From Gemmatimonadota bacterium (lineage in GTDB: Bacteria; Gemmatimonadota; Gemmatimonadetes; Gemmatimonadales; Gemmatimonadaceae): a stretch of 64,000 nt of DNA. The position numbers and the translations under genes were made by a program. Shown here one piece after another: positions 63,109 to 64,000 of the stretch. The first letter of the stretch is position 1. Every line of letters starts with the position of its first letter. The DNA lies in contig JADKAQ010000023.1 in assembly GCA_016719105.1 (NCBI GenBank), positions 62,001 through 126,000 on the forward strand, given 5' to 3'. The notes beneath the pieces were generated by a model that saw only the letters and a list, made by a program, of their open reading frames with translations, was not told where the DNA came from and searched no databases.

Positions 63109-64000
63109 TGTCGTGGCTCGACGGGGTGCGTCATCGTCTGCGCACGCTCGTGCGCCCGCGTGCGTACGAGGAAGAGTTGCAGGAGGAGATGCAGCTGCAC
63201 GTGGAGCTCGATGCGCAGCAGCAGGGCGACCCGTGGGCGGCGCGGCGGCGCTTCGGGAACCGCACGCGGCACATGGAGGAGGTGCGGCGGCACACCTGGC
63301 TTCCGATGGCTGACGCGGTTCGGCAGGACGCCAGCTACGCGCTGCGTTCGATGCGGCGCTCGCCGGCCGTGGCACTCCTCGTCACGATCACGCTGGCCCT
63401 CGGCATCGGCGCCAATGCGGCGACCTTCACGCTCATCGACGAGCTGTACCTGCGTGCGCCGCGCGGCGTCCGGTCGCCGGAGACGTTGCGGCGCGTCTGG
63501 ATTCGGCACTTCCGCACTGGCGGTGGCGTCCCGTTCACCACACCGTCGCTGCACTACCCGCTCTACCAGTCGATTGCCGGCGCCATGGGCGGCTCGTCGA
63601 ATGTGGCCCTCTTCGCCACCGACTGGGGCATGCGCATGGGGGGAGAGCTGGCGGCACCACGCGTGCGCGTCGTCTACGCGTCGCCGAACTACTTCGACGT
63701 GCTCGGCGTGCGCCCGGCCCGTGGCCGACTCTTCACCACCGACGAGGGGACACTGGGTAAGGGCGCCGCGGTCGTCGTGGTCAGCGACGCCTTCTGGCGC
63801 GATAAGCTGGGGGCGCGAGCGGACGCCGTGGGGCAGACGGTCCTGATCGGGCGTACCCCGCACAGCGTCGTGGGGGTGCTGGGCCCCGCCTTTCGAGGGC
63901 TCAACGTGCAGAGCGCCGACGCGTGGGTTCCGCTGGCGACGTATCCGCAACCGGAGTGGATGCGCGAACCGTGGTGGCAATCGACGAACCAGTATGCGCT
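63108..64000 (+). CDS. MacB/FtsX-type ABC permease (ADOP family), truncated by the window end
   Basis: 297 codons are visible with no stop before 64000. The start MSWLDGVRHRLRTLVRPRAYEEELQEEMQLH is a typical duplicated-orphan permease N-terminus, followed by YALRSMRRSPAVALLVTITLALGIGANAATF (first membrane helix) and the MacB_PCD-like periplasmic domain (VVYASPNYFDVLGVRPARGRLF, FWRDKLGARADAVGQTV). No ATPase is encoded, so an orphan of unknown substrate regulated by PadR is likely. The remainder lies to the right of the window. Confidence 0.9.
   Translation, partial: MSWLDGVRHRLRTLVRPRAYEEELQEEMQLHVELDAQQQGDPWAARRRFGNRTRHMEEVRRHTWLPMADAVRQDASYALRSMRRSPAVALLVTITLALGIGANAATFTLIDELYLRAPRGVRSPETLRRVWIRHFRTGGGVPFTTPSLHYPLYQSIAGAMGGSSNVALFATDWGMRMGGELAAPRVRVVYASPNYFDVLGVRPARGRLFTTDEGTLGKGAAVVVVSDAFWRDKLGARADAVGQTVLIGRTPHSVVGVLGPAFRGLNVQSADAWVPLATYPQPEWMREPWWQSTNQYA

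Overview
This is a GC-rich bacterial chromosome segment (roughly 70% G+C by eye) with about 56 protein genes, one tRNA, one decayed gene and a truncated permease at the right edge. The gene content fits Gemmatimonadota or a close soil relative: a PadR regulator next to a large MacB/FtsX-type permease, two glutamine synthetases (GSI-alpha and GSIII), many GAF/PAS histidine kinases, and Ig-like repeat lipoproteins. The assignment is an inference from content; no rRNA or marker gene is present to fix it. I see no CRISPR array, transposase, integrase or prophage.

Layout. 1-5.9 kb: an NrtR-type NUDIX/winged-helix regulator, small hypothetical and zinc-ribbon genes, cspA, then a minus-strand set of SPFH membrane protein, zinc ribbon and YhaM-type nuclease, with a decayed GNAT gene. 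6-11.2 kb: S41 protease with a TolB-like lipoprotein, then a MerR-like regulator, an SDR and a plasmid-type replication initiator. 11.3-20.3 kb: a signalling block (kinase plus CheY, a histone-H1-like protein, an HD-GYP response regulator coupled to a 1203-residue five-GAF kinase, a zinc-ribbon membrane protein). 20.4-23.6 kb: glnA and an ECF sigma/anti-sigma pair flanked by two DUF2892-like proteins. 23.6-34.1 kb: ABC exporter, L,D-transpeptidase, Ser/Thr dehydratase, Ig-repeat lipoprotein, GSIII. 34.3-42.6 kb: hybrid kinase, M15 peptidase, an amidohydrolase-lutABC operon and a second Thr dehydratase. 43-48.2 kb: tRNA-Cys, patatin, M28 peptidase, small membrane protein, second Ig-repeat lipoprotein. 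48.4-52.7 kb: an exported TPR-CHAT protease convergent with, and overlapping, an ECF sigma/anti-sigma operon. 52.8-60.5 kb: methyltransferase-like, DinB and TetR genes, DUF1080 protein, class V aminotransferase, ilvE, VKOR and a degenerate ferritin-like lipoprotein. 60.6-64 kb: a membrane hybrid kinase, then PadR and the truncated permease.

Themes. Translational coupling through ATGA/GTGA overlaps is common. Signalling is rich in kinases, yet no response regulator here carries a DNA-binding output domain. Several plus-strand genes look leaderless, with a TANCTT hexamer 5-6 nt before the start codon. A 7-mer, CCTAACG/CGTTAGG, occurs about 29 times on both strands: it carries 18 of the TTA leucine codons, three stop codons, and clusters three times in one intergenic gap. 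It is the most unexpected sequence-level signal. The most interesting gene system is the CHAT protease facing the ECF/anti-sigma pair.
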